A stretch of DNA of 64,000 nt from Galdieria partita (Eukaryota > Rhodophyta > Bangiophyceae > Galdieriales > Galdieriaceae), in contig BQMJ01000037.1 in NCBI GenBank assembly GCA_025991245.1, positions 146,501-210,500 on the forward strand. Direction: 5' to 3'. Positions within the stretch are counted from its first letter, which is position 1. Each line of letters begins with the position of its first letter. The notes beneath the pieces were generated by a model. The model had not been told where the DNA came from and did no database searches. It saw only the letters and a list, made by a program, of their open reading frames with translations. This document shows positions 10,023 to 24,533 of the stretch, piece after piece. Position numbers and translations under genes: made by a program.

Positions 10023-11752
10023 ATGGCTGATATAAAGAGAAGATTGACATTTTTTATAAAGCCGTTGAGTCCAATGACCTCTTGCTGTTGGATCAGTCAA
10101 CCTATGCAGGTAGGAACCCGCAACCTGCTAAGAGAGAAGAGAACTTGCAAGTTTCTTAAAGGGGAATTTTTGGGTAAGTATAAAGCTTTCTTGGCTCGTA
10201 TTGCTTATATTATTCAGTAGTTTATGATGAATTATGGAGAAACTGTGCTCGTCCGGGTTTCAACCTTTGCAAGTATTTTTGGACCCTAAAAAGTATAGCT
10301 ACACCGGATACGGAAGGTTTTCAGGGGGCCAAGAACAAAACATGCAGAGGTCCGTTAAAGAAAGAGACTTTCTCAGATATGCCTAAGGAAGAAAACGACG
10401 CTGGTAATCAACACCTCAACGAAACTATGGAGAAAGGTAACGAAAAGAGTAGAAGAAGGAAAACAACACAAGTTGTGGTGGTGGGTCTAAGCCACAGAAC
10501 GGCTACAGTTGAAACTAGAGAGCGGCTCTCCGTCCCAGAACCTAAATGGCAAGAATATTGTAGTAACTTGAAGGATTTTTGTCCTTCCGTTACAGAAGTA
10601 GCTGTACTTTCAACTTGTAATCGTTTTGAAGTATATTTTGTTGTTTATGAAGAGAAAGAAGGTATTCTGGAAGTCATGCAGTTTCTTTCGTTATATAGTG
10701 GCGTTCCTGTCCATCAGCTACGGAAGCATCTGTTTGTGCTTTGTGAGAGAATGGCAGTGTGGCATATCTTTCGTGTTGCGGGAGGACTAGACTCTCTTGT
10801 AGTTGGGGAAGGTCAAATTCTTTCTCAGATGAAGCAGTGCTATCAACTCTCTTGTGACAAGAAAGGACAAGCAGGAAAAGTTTTGAAGAAGTTGTTGAAT
10901 TCTGCTGTTGCTGCAGGAAAGCGTGTTCGCTCAGAAACAGGAATTTCCAAAGGTGCAGTATCCATTTCTTCTGCTGCAGTTGAACTGGGTTATATGAAAG
11001 CACCTCATGATATTAACAAATCACTAACTGAGTCGTCTAACTGCATTATTGGTGCTGGGAATATGGCTCGTCTGTTGGTACAACATTTAATTGGTAGAGG
11101 TTGTCATCATATAACGGTGGTGAATCGTTCCTATAAACGTGCAGAGGAACTGAAAGAAATGTTTTCTGATGTGAATATTAATATATGGCCCTGGGAAGGT
11201 TTAATGGATGTTGTGAGTACATCTGAAGTTATCTTTACTTGCACGAGTTCTTCGGAGCCAATTTTATGTACCGACAATTTACGTAGTGTTTTAGCAGATT
11301 CATCAGGAACAATGATTATTGATATATCAGTTCCTAGAAATGTTGCTTCGGATGTGAAGGAGATTCCCTTTGTATCTTCATACAATGTTGATGATTTGAA
11401 AGCTGTTGTAGCTCAGAATCAAGCTCGTCGTCGTAAGTTAGTTCAGGAAGCCGAATCCGTGCTGAGAGAAGAGTTGAATGTTTTTTGTAATTGGCATCAT
11501 TCACTTGGAGCGGTTCCTGCAATAACACGTTTACAGGAACGAGCTGAGAGTATTCGTGCAGAGGAGTTGGAACGAGTAGTGTCGAAACTTCGTGATTTAA
11601 CGGAATCGGAACGAGAAGCTGTTGAGAAGGTTACAAAAGGCATTGTGAACAAGTTGTTACATTTTCCGATGGTTTATATCAGAGAACTGGAAGACATTGA
11701 AGAGAGGAGTATTACTTTGAAGAGTCTTGAAGCACTTTTTAAGTTGTACTAA
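10023..11752 (+). CDS. hemA: Glutamyl-tRNA reductase (plastid C5 tetrapyrrole pathway)
   Basis: Reduces glutamyl-tRNA(Glu) to glutamate-1-semialdehyde with NADPH, the first committed step of haem, bilin and chlorophyll synthesis in the plastid. Catalytic-domain signatures are present: VVVGLSHRTATVETRERL, then VLSTCNRFEVY with the catalytic Cys, and the family signature HIFRVAGGLDSLVVGEGQIL. NADPH-domain GAGNMARL and a C-terminal dimerisation helix follow. I propose an upstream exon (10023-10173) and a 44-nt intron (10174-10217) that joins in frame to about 110 residues before the conserved core, supplying a basic, Cys/Ser-rich transit peptide (starts MADIKRR or the later MTSCCW). ATG 10379 alone would give a protein lacking a leader. 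The core is certain; the 5' exon is inferred. Confidence 0.88.
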
Positions 11753-11827
11753 GTTTCTCATAAAGAACGGAATAGTGTTTTATTCATAAGACTTTTCGAT
11801 ATATTTATTTCCAGTCTTCAAAAAGAG

Positions 11828-12478
11828 TTACTTTTGTGCACTCCTTTTAGAGGCTTTGCTTTCTAAGAGTCCCTGTCTTGCACCCTGAACAGCTTTCTTC
11901 TCTTTCATTGCTTTATCCTTTTCCTTCTTTGCCTCCATTTGTTCTTGAGCAGCTTTTTCGCGAACTTTTTCAGCTTGCTCCTTATGAATTGCCTCCATCA
12001 ACACTCTCTTATTCTTAAAGACGTTTCCCTTACAACGCAAATACATTTCCCGGTACAGGTGCTTGTCGATTTTGTTTTGGTCACGATATTTCTTCAAGAA
12101 TCTGCGAAGAACTCTGATTCTGTGAATCCATACGGTCTTTTGAGGTAAACGGGCGTTCCTTGTACCCTTTCTCTTTCCAGGTCCCCTATGTCGTCCCTTC
12201 CTTTTGGCCTCTAACCGAAGACGGAATCTGGCTCTAGAGTGCACTGTTACTGGTTTACGAATAACGAATCCATCCTTTACTAGTTTACGAATATTTTGAC
12301 CTAATATATGAAAAGGGAGAAAAAGTATGCGTAAGCACTTTTTAAGGGTATCCTGCTTTTACTCACGTGAGTTGGCCATAGATATTTCACTTGTTTCATT
12401 AGGATCCAACCATACTTTTCTTTTTCCACAGTGAAGAACAGACGCTGCTAGTCTTTTCTGTAAAGCTAAGGAAACCAT
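11828..12478 (-). CDS. RPL19: 60S ribosomal protein L19 (eL19)
   Basis: Large-subunit ribosomal protein forming an inter-subunit bridge. Exon 1 (12478-12367) encodes [19 protein letters not shown] and [16 protein letters not shown], the invariant eL19 N-terminus. A 66-nt intron (12301-12366) splits the Arg codon before [20 protein letters not shown]. Exon 2 continues with [19 protein letters not shown] and ends in a long Lys/Glu-rich helix. The length of about 194 residues is normal. It is divergent from NAT10 with about 100 bp between starts, so a shared bidirectional promoter is plausible; both serve ribosome production. Confidence 0.95.
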
Positions 12479-12581
12479 TTAACCGAATTGTGTGAAAGAA
12501 GCGACGACGAAGATGGGCTAATGGGATTAGCCTTTTGATTCGTTTATATCGAATATTGTTATTATTGGTTTACCTCTTGTC

Positions 12582-15500
12582 ATGAAGAAGAAACTAGACG
12601 CTCGGTTGAAAACTCTATTGGAAGTTTCTTGTCAGGTATTTGTTCATTCCCTTGTTGTCCTCTGTCTCATAGTGCTCACTAAATATGTTGTCTTGTGAAT
12701 GATGAAAGAATAATCACCGTGCGCTGTTGGTCATTATTGGCGACCGTGGCAAGAACCAAGTGGTCAACTTGCACTATATGCTATCGAAAATATCCAATAT
12801 ACCAAAACCTTCTGTCTTATGGTGTTACAAGAAGGAACTGGGGTTGAGTAGTCATAGGAAGAAAAGAATGAAACAAATCAAGAAACTAGCACAAAGAGGA
12901 TTATTGGATACTTCTAGAGATGACCCGTTTGAAATATTTGTGTCCAGTACCAACATTAGGTACTGTTATTATGCAGAGACTCACAAAATATTGGGAAATA
13001 CTTTTGGAATGTTGGTGTTGCAAGATTTTGAAGCCTTGACTCCGAATATTTTAGCGAGGACAGTGGAAACTGTACAAGGTGGGGGCTTGGTTGTGTTGCT
13101 TTTGGGAACTATTCAGTCACTAAGGCAATTGTATACAATGGCAATGGACGTTCATGACCGATTTCGTACACAAGCTCACAAAGATATTATAGCTAGATTC
13201 AATGAACGATTCATGTTATCACTTTCTAGGTGTCAATCATGTTTGATACTCGATGATGAATTGAACGTGTTGCCACTATCCTCACCTATGAAGGAGGGAA
13301 CATTTGCTCTTTCAGATAGACAGATAGAACAAATCACGAAGAATCAACAAGAATGGTCAGAATTGAAAAGCAGTTTAGAAGAAACTCCCATATTAGGCGA
13401 ATTGATATCTCGTACAAAGTAATATCATCTTTATGATTGAAATGGATTTTGATCATCTTGTGAATAGGACCTTGGACCAAGCCAAAGCATTGTTAGCCTT
13501 TATAGAAGCGATCACAGAGAAGACACTTCGGTCTACAATAGCTTTAACTGCTGCAAGAGGAAGAGGAAAATCAGCAGCTCTAGGATTAGCAGTTGCAGCA
13601 GCTATTGCTCATCAGTATTCCAATATATTTGTTACTTGTCCATCTCCAGAAAATCTAAAGAGTTTTTTCGATTTCGTGTTGATTGGTTTCGATGCATTAC
13701 AGTTCAAAGAACATGTGGATTATGAAATTTTGCAAAGTACGGATGCCTCGTTGCAACACTGTGTCGTAAGAATCAACGTTTTTCGTTCTCATCGACAAAC
13801 CATTCAATATATTGATCCACGCGATGCCTCTAAAGCCTTACATCAGGTTGATATGATTTCATAGAAGAGAACAAATACTTATAGTCATTTTTTAGGCTGA
13901 ATTGTTGGTGATTGATGAAGCAGCAGCTATTCCACTTCCTATTGTAAAGAGCATGTTGGGTCCTTACTTGATCTTTATGTCTTCTACTATTACAGGTTAT
14001 GAAGGAACAGGAAGAAGCTTATCTCTTAAATTATTTGACCAGCTTAGAAAGGGAAGCCATCAAAATAATCACTCTGAGCCATTTCATTTAGTAGAAGGAG
14101 GAAGAACTTTCCGAGAAATGACTTTGGAAGCTCCCATTAGGTAAAGTATTCTTCAAGTAGTTGAGGACTGTAACTCATAGAATAGATATGCCATTGAGGA
14201 TCCTATTGAGTCTTGGTTATATGATGTATTATGTTTAGAAGCTGGAAAAGGACCGCAACCACTTATTTATGGATGTCCACATCCCAAAGATTGTCAACTT
14301 TATATGGTGAATCGAGATGCCTTATTTTCTGGACATCCTTTGGCAGAATCCTTCTTACAAACCGTTATGGCTTTATTTGTTTCCAGCCATTACAAAAACT
14401 CACCCAATGATTTGCAATTATTATCTGATGCTCCTGCTCATCGTCTCTTTGTTTTAATAGCTCCTAGTAAGAAACAATTGGATTCCAATGGTTTGCCACA
14501 AGTGTTGTGTGCCATACAAGTAAGAAAGGTTGGATGAGTATCATATTCTTATACAAGTATCCATAGGTTTGTTTGGAAGGACAAATTTCCAAAGAGTTTG
14601 CTGAAGCTTCTATGTCACGTGGTCATCGAGGAGCTGGTGATCTTATTCCATGGACTGTATCACAACAGTTTCAAGACTCCAGTTTTGCAAGTCTTTCAGG
14701 AGTTCGAGTGGTTCGTATTGCTACTCATCCAGATGTTCAAAGGATGGGTTATGGTTCTAGAGCGTTGACTCTGTTGAGTGATTACTATTCAGGAAAGATG
14801 ATACCGTTGACTGAAGATGTATTATGGCGAGGAACTTTAAGTAATCATGGATCCTCAAAGGAGATGATCCACAACCATAGCGATGATAACTCGGGGGAAA
14901 GACTTGAACCTAGAAAAGAGTTGCCACCGTTATTAGAGCCTTTGAATGTCCCCGAAAGAGTTGATTATTTGGGAGTTTCTTATGGATTGACTTTAGAGTT
15001 GTTTTGTTTTTGGAAAAAGCAAGGAATGGTTCCACTTTATATTAGACTCGTTGCAAATGAATATACTGGTGAACATACTTGTGTCATGTTGAAACAATTA
15101 CCGGAACATTCAATGACTTGGCTATCTCATTTCTTTCATGACTTTGTACGCCGCTTTTTGTCACTCTTACCTTTTGCTTGGAGTAATTGGAATCCAGCTC
15201 TAACTCTACAGATCATAGATTATGGAACAGAGTATTATGCATCCCATCAAGTGACTCCATTGAATGCCCACAATCTGCATTTGCTGTTATCCACTTTTGA
15301 TATTCAACGATTGGAAGCTTATGCAAAGAATCTGATTGATTATCACATGATCGTTGACTTGTTGCCGACCATTGCCAAGTTGTATTTTAGTGGACAGTTG
15401 GGTAAGGAGATTCATCTTTCTGCAGCACAGTCAGCTATTTTAGTGAGTATTGGACTGCAGTACATGGATTTGGATCGCTTGGAAAAGGTTTTGAATGTTC

Positions 15501-15775
15501 CTGTTCAACAGTTGTTGGCTTTGTTGAATAAGATGATTCGCAAGTTTGCCCATTATTTCAAAGAGTTGGAATATCTTCTCATGGAATCGAATGATGGAAG
15601 CACATTAGGAGCCAAAGATTCATCAAGAGTTGCAACTTTAGATGATAAGAGTTTACATTGTGACAAGAAACAATCACCTACTACCCTAAGTGTGCCTGTA
15701 GTCAAAAAGTCTAAAAAGAATACTGAGCATACAGCATCTTCAACAAAGAAACATCGTAAACATCGGTTGGAATAA
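12582..15775 (+). CDS. NAT10: RNA cytidine acetyltransferase (NAT10/Kre33)
   Basis: Nucleolar enzyme that makes N4-acetylcytidine in 18S rRNA and in tRNA Ser/Leu, using ATP and acetyl-CoA. Six exons; introns at 12636-12708, 13419-13467, 13847-13895, 14141-14185, 14520-14566. Domains in order: an N-terminal TmcA-like region (VLWCYKKELGLSSHRKKR, NTFGMLVLQDFEALTPN), a RecD-like helicase with Walker A AARGRGKSA and Walker B VIDEAAAIPLP, a GNAT domain with VVRIATHPDVQRMGYGSRAL, and a C-terminal tRNA-binding-type region. A Lys-rich tail resembling a nuclear/nucleolar signal ends the protein (KKSKKNTEH, KKHRKHR). Alignment with human NAT10 motifs is close across the whole length. The first intron uses an AAAG acceptor, but the join is forced by the motif NNHRALLV. 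Confidence 0.95.
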
Positions 15776-15935
15776 GCGACACTTGAGGAATGGATGGATG
15801 TACAAATCTCTCTCTCTATGAAGCGTATCGTTGTTCCATTGTTGTGGAAGTATCCAAAAGAATGATTCTTTTGGAATGCAATTGAATCCTATTGAGAGAA
15901 CGAAATGAGCGTATTTCTATCGCATTTTAGATATA

Positions 15936-19745
<3,810 letters not shown>

Positions 19746-19926
19746 AGAAATGGTCTATTTCCAAAATGAGAAGACTTGTGTCACTATTCAATCCAATGGG
19801 TTGGTTATCCCTATAGCTCATCCAAACAGCACTTTCTTGGGGTATCCAACAATCCAGTTTTATTATTCCGACAACCCTACCATAATGTATCATATCATTC
19901 GTTGTCAAATCATGCGTGAAAAGTGT

Positions 19927-21177
19927 TTACTTGAACATTTGTTTCACAGGATTGGAACTTTTTTGTACTCCCGTAAACTTGGCAAACATAACCCACTGTT
20001 GAGAACCCCAAAAGGTATTGCCCCATCGTAATAAAAAGGTTGCCACACTTTCAGCTTTGGGAATGGAAGAAAAGACTCGAGGAAAAATATGCTGTTCAAT
20101 GCCATTCACGAGTTGATAACGAGTACCCGCAGAAACTCCTAGAAACAATCCATATGCTGCAGAAGTTGTCAATACATTGGACATTTGATTCTCTGGAGTA
20201 AAAGAAGGATCGAGTGCCTTGCGAACCATAATAATACTATTGGTCAAGGCTACTCCAATAAATGAACAACAAAATCCTGTCATCGAAAGTTGTCCAACTT
20301 TGTAAAAATAAGAGACGACGCGCTGAGCAAGCGTATAATTGTGACCAACTTGAAATACACTTCCGGGTAGATCTTTAGCAAAGTTGGCTATCCAAGAAGA
20401 ATGAGATATATGAGAGCCACTAAGAGAGACTACAGGAGCGGGGAAATATACCAAAGCAAAATCAGCTAAAAATGCCATCACAACATTGGCAAAAACAAAG
20501 TCAATCTCTTTCCAAAATCGATCTCGTCGTCGTTCCCACTCCGCAGATAACTTTCCACATAAGCCTAAGGATTCTTCGATAAGAATTTTGAGTAGAAATC
20601 TTTCATCTGCTAGAAACCTATTCCTCAAGCCTTGGCTAAGACTCATCAATAAACGACTCACAGGATTCACTCTCGCTAAAATATAATTCCGAACAACATC
20701 TTCTCCTATTCGACCTTGTTCAAAAGCTTCACGCACATCGGCTGCTATAGAGTCCCAAGATAAACCATATCGAGTCACAAGAGCAAGTAAGGTGCCATCG
20801 GGTCTTTCAGAAGCACCGGAATAGTCCCCATCATCGCTTTTACCATTTCCCGATTTCCCTACTCCTCTTCCACTAATACCACCACTTCCACCCATGTCCA
20901 CCCTTTCCGTTGACTCCCCTTTGGTATCTCGCGAAAAGGTGCCAAGGACTTGTCGTTTCCCTTTCCATTCTGGAGTTTCCGATGGAATACATAGAGACCA
21001 CTTCACTCGATATACAGTAGCATGATTCTTTCTCAACGATGGACAAATAACAGGTAAAACACGCTTATCTGAAAGAAAACGAAAAGAAACTCTATTCCAA
21101 TGTGACAACGGAATAAATGCACTTTTCATATCTAATTCAATCGTCCAATGAAGAAACAGCCAACACATAGTCTCCAT
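19927..21177 (-). CDS. RER: RETICULATA-related plastid protein (DUF3411)
   Basis: Homologue of the RETICULATA/RER family, plastid envelope membrane proteins that affect leaf and plastid development in plants; the biochemical role is unknown. An N-terminal leader of about 85 residues is followed by a Gly-rich spacer (GGSGGISGRGVGKSG). The conserved domain starts at DGTLLALVTRYGLSWDSI and contains the family hallmark AFLADFALVYFPAPVVSL, then several hydrophobic segments (MTGFCCSFIGVALTN; SAAYGLFLGVSAGTRYQLVNG). It is intronless and about 416 residues. Its 5' end overlaps the 5' end of the divergent Tic22 gene. Confidence 0.85.
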   Translation of the reverse strand: METMCWLFLHWTIELDMKSAFIPLSHWNRVSFRFLSDKRVLPVICPSLRKNHATVYRVKWSLCIPSETPEWKGKRQVLGTFSRDTKGESTERVDMGGSGGISGRGVGKSGNGKSDDGDYSGASERPDGTLLALVTRYGLSWDSIAADVREAFEQGRIGEDVVRNYILARVNPVSRLLMSLSQGLRNRFLADERFLLKILIEESLGLCGKLSAEWERRRDRFWKEIDFVFANVVMAFLADFALVYFPAPVVSLSGSHISHSSWIANFAKDLPGSVFQVGHNYTLAQRVVSYFYKVGQLSMTGFCCSFIGVALTNSIIMVRKALDPSFTPENQMSNVLTTSAAYGLFLGVSAGTRYQLVNGIEQHIFPRVFSSIPKAESVATFLLRWGNTFWGSQQWVMFAKFTGVQKSSNPVKQMFK

Positions 21178-22188
21178 TGCCGCATGTTGCCGTTATTTGT
21201 GCAGCCTTGTTTAGGTAATGATAAACAAAGAAAAACACTCCAAATATCACATAAAAGGATGGTTTTTATTCGAAACAAACACTTTATGGAGGGTTCTATG
21301 AAGATCCCTGGACTTGTCGTTGATCCCGGATATAGATGCCAGTCTTCGTCTCTTCCAGTTCTTGTGAGCTGTTGTCGAGCTTCAAGAAAGAATCAAGCAG
21401 TTTTGAGAAATTGGGTTGTTATTTTAGCTACTTTGCTCTTGAGTGGGAGCATATTTCCAGTTTTTCCGGGTTCCTATGCAACCAAAGTTTTGGAACCCGT
21501 GGCTGCCGCCTCCTTGAATAAAAAAAAGGCACGAGAACTTTTGAAAGAGAGAACAAAGAATGTGAAAGTTTATATGGTTGCCAACCAAGCTGGACAACCG
21601 TTTTTAGCAGAAGGAATCGAAGCAAATACCCAAGTAGGACTTTTCTTCTTTACAGCGGCAGATGCATCCATGATGTTGATGCAGATGAGTCAAGGTGCTG
21701 GTGGCAACGCACGAGTAGAAGCAATTTCATTGGATAAAGCCTATGATATGGTTACTGCAAAACCGACGCCGTCGGGATTGAAAGATCCAAAAGGGCGTGA
21801 TTTGAAGGTAGTCTTTCGATTTTGTCCAGAAGTTTCCCAAGTTCGTTTTTATAGGCAAGTGGCGAAAAACAAGTCGCTGCGTAGTGTTCCTGTTTTTGTT
21901 GCTCCTGACTTGATGTTGGAGAAGAATAATCAAAATTTGATTCCCGCTTTTTTAGATAAGGAAGATTTAGAAAGATCTTGGAAAGAGCTGAAAAAGACTC
22001 ATCCGGAGCTTCCTCTTCGACCTAAGATTGAAGCTGTGGATCTTTTGGACGTTTTAGAGGAAATGGAAAAAGGAACCAATCCTGATATTTATCAGCTAGG
22101 ATTCTACGCGCCTCGTAAGAACCTTGTATGGGTGCAAGGCAATCATAATCATGCAGATACCGTAGAGAGTGATAATAATAGAAGCTGA
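21148..22188 (+). CDS. TIC22: Tic22-like plastid protein import chaperone
   Basis: Tic22 works between the two plastid envelope membranes, helping precursor proteins move from the outer (TOC) to the inner (TIC) translocon. The core (about 130-330) shows the family features: KVYMVANQAGQPFL, VGLFFFTAADASMMLMQM, ARVEAISLDKAYDMV, FRFCPEVSQVRF, and VPVFVAPDLM. Before it lies a long leader with a strongly hydrophobic stretch (VILATLLLSGSIFPVF, ending in AT/AA sites), so the protein has transit-peptide plus signal-peptide-like parts. In-frame ATGs at 21148, 21184 and 21262 leave the exact start open. Intronless. It is divergent from and overlaps the 5' end of the DUF3411 gene; both encode envelope-associated proteins. 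Confidence 0.87.
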   Translation: MKKQPTHSLHCRMLPLFVQPCLGNDKQRKTLQISHKRMVFIRNKHFMEGSMKIPGLVVDPGYRCQSSSLPVLVSCCRASRKNQAVLRNWVVILATLLLSGSIFPVFPGSYATKVLEPVAAASLNKKKARELLKERTKNVKVYMVANQAGQPFLAEGIEANTQVGLFFFTAADASMMLMQMSQGAGGNARVEAISLDKAYDMVTAKPTPSGLKDPKGRDLKVVFRFCPEVSQVRFYRQVAKNKSLRSVPVFVAPDLMLEKNNQNLIPAFLDKEDLERSWKELKKTHPELPLRPKIEAVDLLDVLEEMEKGTNPDIYQLGFYAPRKNLVWVQGNHNHADTVESDNNRS

Positions 22189-22234
22189 CAATAAACAGTT
22201 ACTTTGTTATCCAGAAAAGCATCGAATATTTGTT

Positions 22235-23718
22235 TTACGCCATTCTCAATTGATAGTCTCCATTTTGAGTAATATAACGAACCCAAGGAAGTGCACGATA
22301 ACCACTCTTTTCAATAATTTTTAAATAACGAACTTGCAGTCCCGATACAGTAAAGTAGGGAATTTCAAACTCCACAGATATGGGACGACGTACAGCTTGC
22401 TCTCTATTTTCAGAAGATGGAATCGAGGGAAGTCCAAAATAGCCTCTAACAACAAGTTCTTGTCCTCCATGTAAATGCTTCAAAGACCAAACAACAACAT
22501 CTTTTTCAGGAGTATATTTTACTCGTCCAGATGCGCTTTTAAACGAAGGAGTATCAGCATCTGGAGGGGTTGGAATATGAATTTTCACCGAATTAGCTGT
22601 ATACTTGGGTTTAAACTGTGCTCTCACATTAACTGTGTAATTAACACGATAGGGGTGAAACTCAATCATGGCATCTACCCAGATAAGTGGACGCATCGGA
22701 GTACTTAAACGATAACTCATCAATTCAAACTCCCCATCCGGAGGAATAAAAGAAATGGTTCGATCAGTCTCAAACCGAGAAAGACGAACGCACTGATGAA
22801 ACTTGATATCTTCCAATTCTACAGCACGACCTCTGTTCAAAAAAATGTAAAGAAATCTGACAAAAATAGAACAAATACTTACTGTCCAGGTCTTCCAGTT
22901 GCCTCAAACTGCAGTTTGTCGTTCAAACCCAACTTGAGTTCGGGCATACCACTAAGGTATGACTTCATTTTCATTTGGCCTAGAATTTCAGAATGCAACA
23001 CATTTCCATTAGCACCCACAAGAAGATTAACTTTCTCGATAACGTCCAAAAATACTTCATTACGCTGATGCTTCACTCCCTCCGAACGCCAAGAAACAGC
23101 GTTGGTAACAGCTATCGGAGGACGTGGACTCTCCAAAACATGTCGCTCCTGCGTTATGTACTGCACAACAATATAGAAAATGGAAGGATATTTGAAAAAA
23201 AGAAAAGTACCTCTTGGAGAACTTTGCTTTCCGTACTCTGTGGAAAACCAAAGTCCATCATCTCATCCAAAAGTTCATAAATAAGGACAAAGTTATCTCT
23301 TATAGATTCTTCCTCAACATCCTTAAAATACTCACGGAATACTAACACAACACGATATAAAAAAGACAACATAAGAGCAGCGTTCGCATTGGTCCTGGTG
23401 ACTGCTACCAAAAAGATATCTGCGACCTTGACGAAAGCTAAAGAATATCCCCTTTGCTCATCGTGAATGATGGGTTTCGTTGAACTGTCCTGTAGAGAAA
23501 AACTTTTGAAAAATTTTTAGTGTCAAGCAACACGCACGCTTACGTCTTCTGCCTCGATGACTTTTAGTTTCACTTGACTTATTACATCGCTTGGAACGTC
23601 TCCACGATAATTTCGTGAAATGAGTACTCTTCCTCTAGCGTCTAATATATACAGAGCAGAAACCTTTGCAAAAATAGTGAGAAACGCAACATTTCAAGAT
23701 GTCTTCCCTCACCACCAT
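22235..23718 (-). CDS. AP1M: AP-1 clathrin adaptor complex, mu subunit
   Basis: Medium chain of the AP-1 adaptor that recognises YXXPhi sorting signals at the trans-Golgi/endosome. Five exons: 23718-23713, 23663-23544, 23489-23211, 23160-22883, 22832-22235; introns of 49, 54, 50 and 50 nt. The joined product is about 426 residues, the normal AP-1 mu length. The longin half reads SALYILDARGRVLISRNYRG; the mu homology domain contains AVSWRSEGVKHQRNEVFLDV, VELEDIKFHQCVRLSRFE and FEIPYFTVSGLQVRYLKI. The first coding exon is only six bases (Met-Val), inferred from the need for an ATG before SALYIL. A tRNA-Leu gene lies 35 bp upstream on the same strand. Confidence 0.93.
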
Positions 23719-23753
23719 AGTTAGAGCTCTGTCCACTCAAAAATTTTGTAAAT

Positions 23754-23835
23754 GCAGAGAGTGGGATTTGAACCCACGCCATCTGGGATGACTGCGACCT
23801 AAACGCAGCGCCTTAGACCGCTCGGCCATCTCTGC
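23754..23835 (-). tRNA. trnL-UAG: tRNA-Leu (anticodon UAG)
   Basis: An 82-nt cloverleaf reads on the minus strand from 23835. The acceptor stem pairs GCAGAGA with TCTCTGC. The D-arm starts GGCCGAGCGGTCTAAGGC, an ideal internal A box. The anticodon stem CTGCG/CGCAG encloses loop TTTAGGT, giving anticodon TAG for CUA leucine codons with G37. A long variable arm typical of tRNA-Leu is followed by T-arm GTGGGTTCAAATCCCAC, a perfect B box. No intron is present. Confidence 0.96.
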
Positions 23836-23880
23836 GAACTGAGAGAGATAGGAAATTCTCAATATCATGGAAAATCATCG

Positions 23881-23893
23881 TTCTAGAAAATTC
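23881..23893 (+). promoter_or_regulatory. Heat-shock element upstream of small HSP
   Basis: The pattern TTC-TA-GAA-AA-TTC gives three perfectly spaced inverted nTTCn/nGAAn units, the binding site of heat-shock factor trimers, about 107 bp before the sHSP start. A further partial site (GAATCTTC) lies near 23919. The assignment is by consensus only. Confidence 0.75.
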
Positions 23894-23999
23894 CCATCGG
23901 AAAGCCCTAGCATTCTCTTGAATCTTCGAACAAGATTTTAAATACCCATGTCATTTCATCCTTTCAAGCTCAACTTGGTTTGAGAGCACTTGGCTGAAA

Positions 24000-24476
24000 A
24001 TGAGTGAGTTGGTGCGACCTGGACGTTTCTTTGATAGTGGCTTTGGTGACCTGTTTTCATGGACAAATGATCCCTTCTTTCGTGATAGCTGGAATTTATT
24101 GCCGAGGACAAGCAATTCAGAGTCTCAGTTATGGTCTCCTAGAGTGGATTTGATTGAAAAAGAAGATGCTTTTCTAGTGAAAGCGGAAGTACCTGGCGTA
24201 CCTAGGGAGAACATAAAAGTTGACTTGAAGGGTGATATTTTGAGTGTTTCTGGAGAAAAGGCTGATGAAAAGAAATCAGATGAGGAAAGAGAAGGAACAG
24301 TATTCCACAGGATGGAACGAAGCTACGGAAAATTTGAAAGAAGCATAAGACTACCAAAGCAGATTGATAAGCAGGGAATCAAAGCCTCTTGTAAAGATGG
24401 AATATTGACCGTGACAGTGCCTAAGAAGCATATCGAGAAGTCGGAGTCACAAAAGATCGAAATATCCTATGAGTAG
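24000..24476 (+). CDS. HSP20: Small heat-shock protein, class I-like (HSP20)
   Basis: ATP-independent chaperone of 158 residues that binds unfolding proteins. The N-terminal arm ends near residue 42; the alpha-crystallin domain (about 45-140) contains WSPRVDLIEKEDAFLVKAEV, PGVPRENIKVDLKGDILSV, FERSIRLPKQID and the closing CKDGILTVTVPK. The C-terminal extension ends KIEISYE, with an I-x-I-type motif, and has no organelle signal, so cytosolic location is likely. Intronless. A heat-shock element lies just upstream (23881-23893). The tRNA-Leu gene is 165 bp away on the opposite strand. Confidence 0.93.
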   Translation: MSELVRPGRFFDSGFGDLFSWTNDPFFRDSWNLLPRTSNSESQLWSPRVDLIEKEDAFLVKAEVPGVPRENIKVDLKGDILSVSGEKADEKKSDEEREGTVFHRMERSYGKFERSIRLPKQIDKQGIKASCKDGILTVTVPKKHIEKSESQKIEISYE

Positions 24477-24533
24477 TCACGTTCCTATGTGTTTCATGCG
24501 TGATATGTCCACAATGCACAATAAATTTATATT

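Noticed and set aside
9808-10023. 71-residue open frame upstream of glutamyl-tRNA reductase
   Set aside because: No motifs; it overlaps the proposed first exon start and does not join in frame to the conserved core.
23754-23835. Intron in the tRNA-Leu anticodon loop
   Set aside because: The cloverleaf folds completely with 82 bases, leaving no room for an intron.
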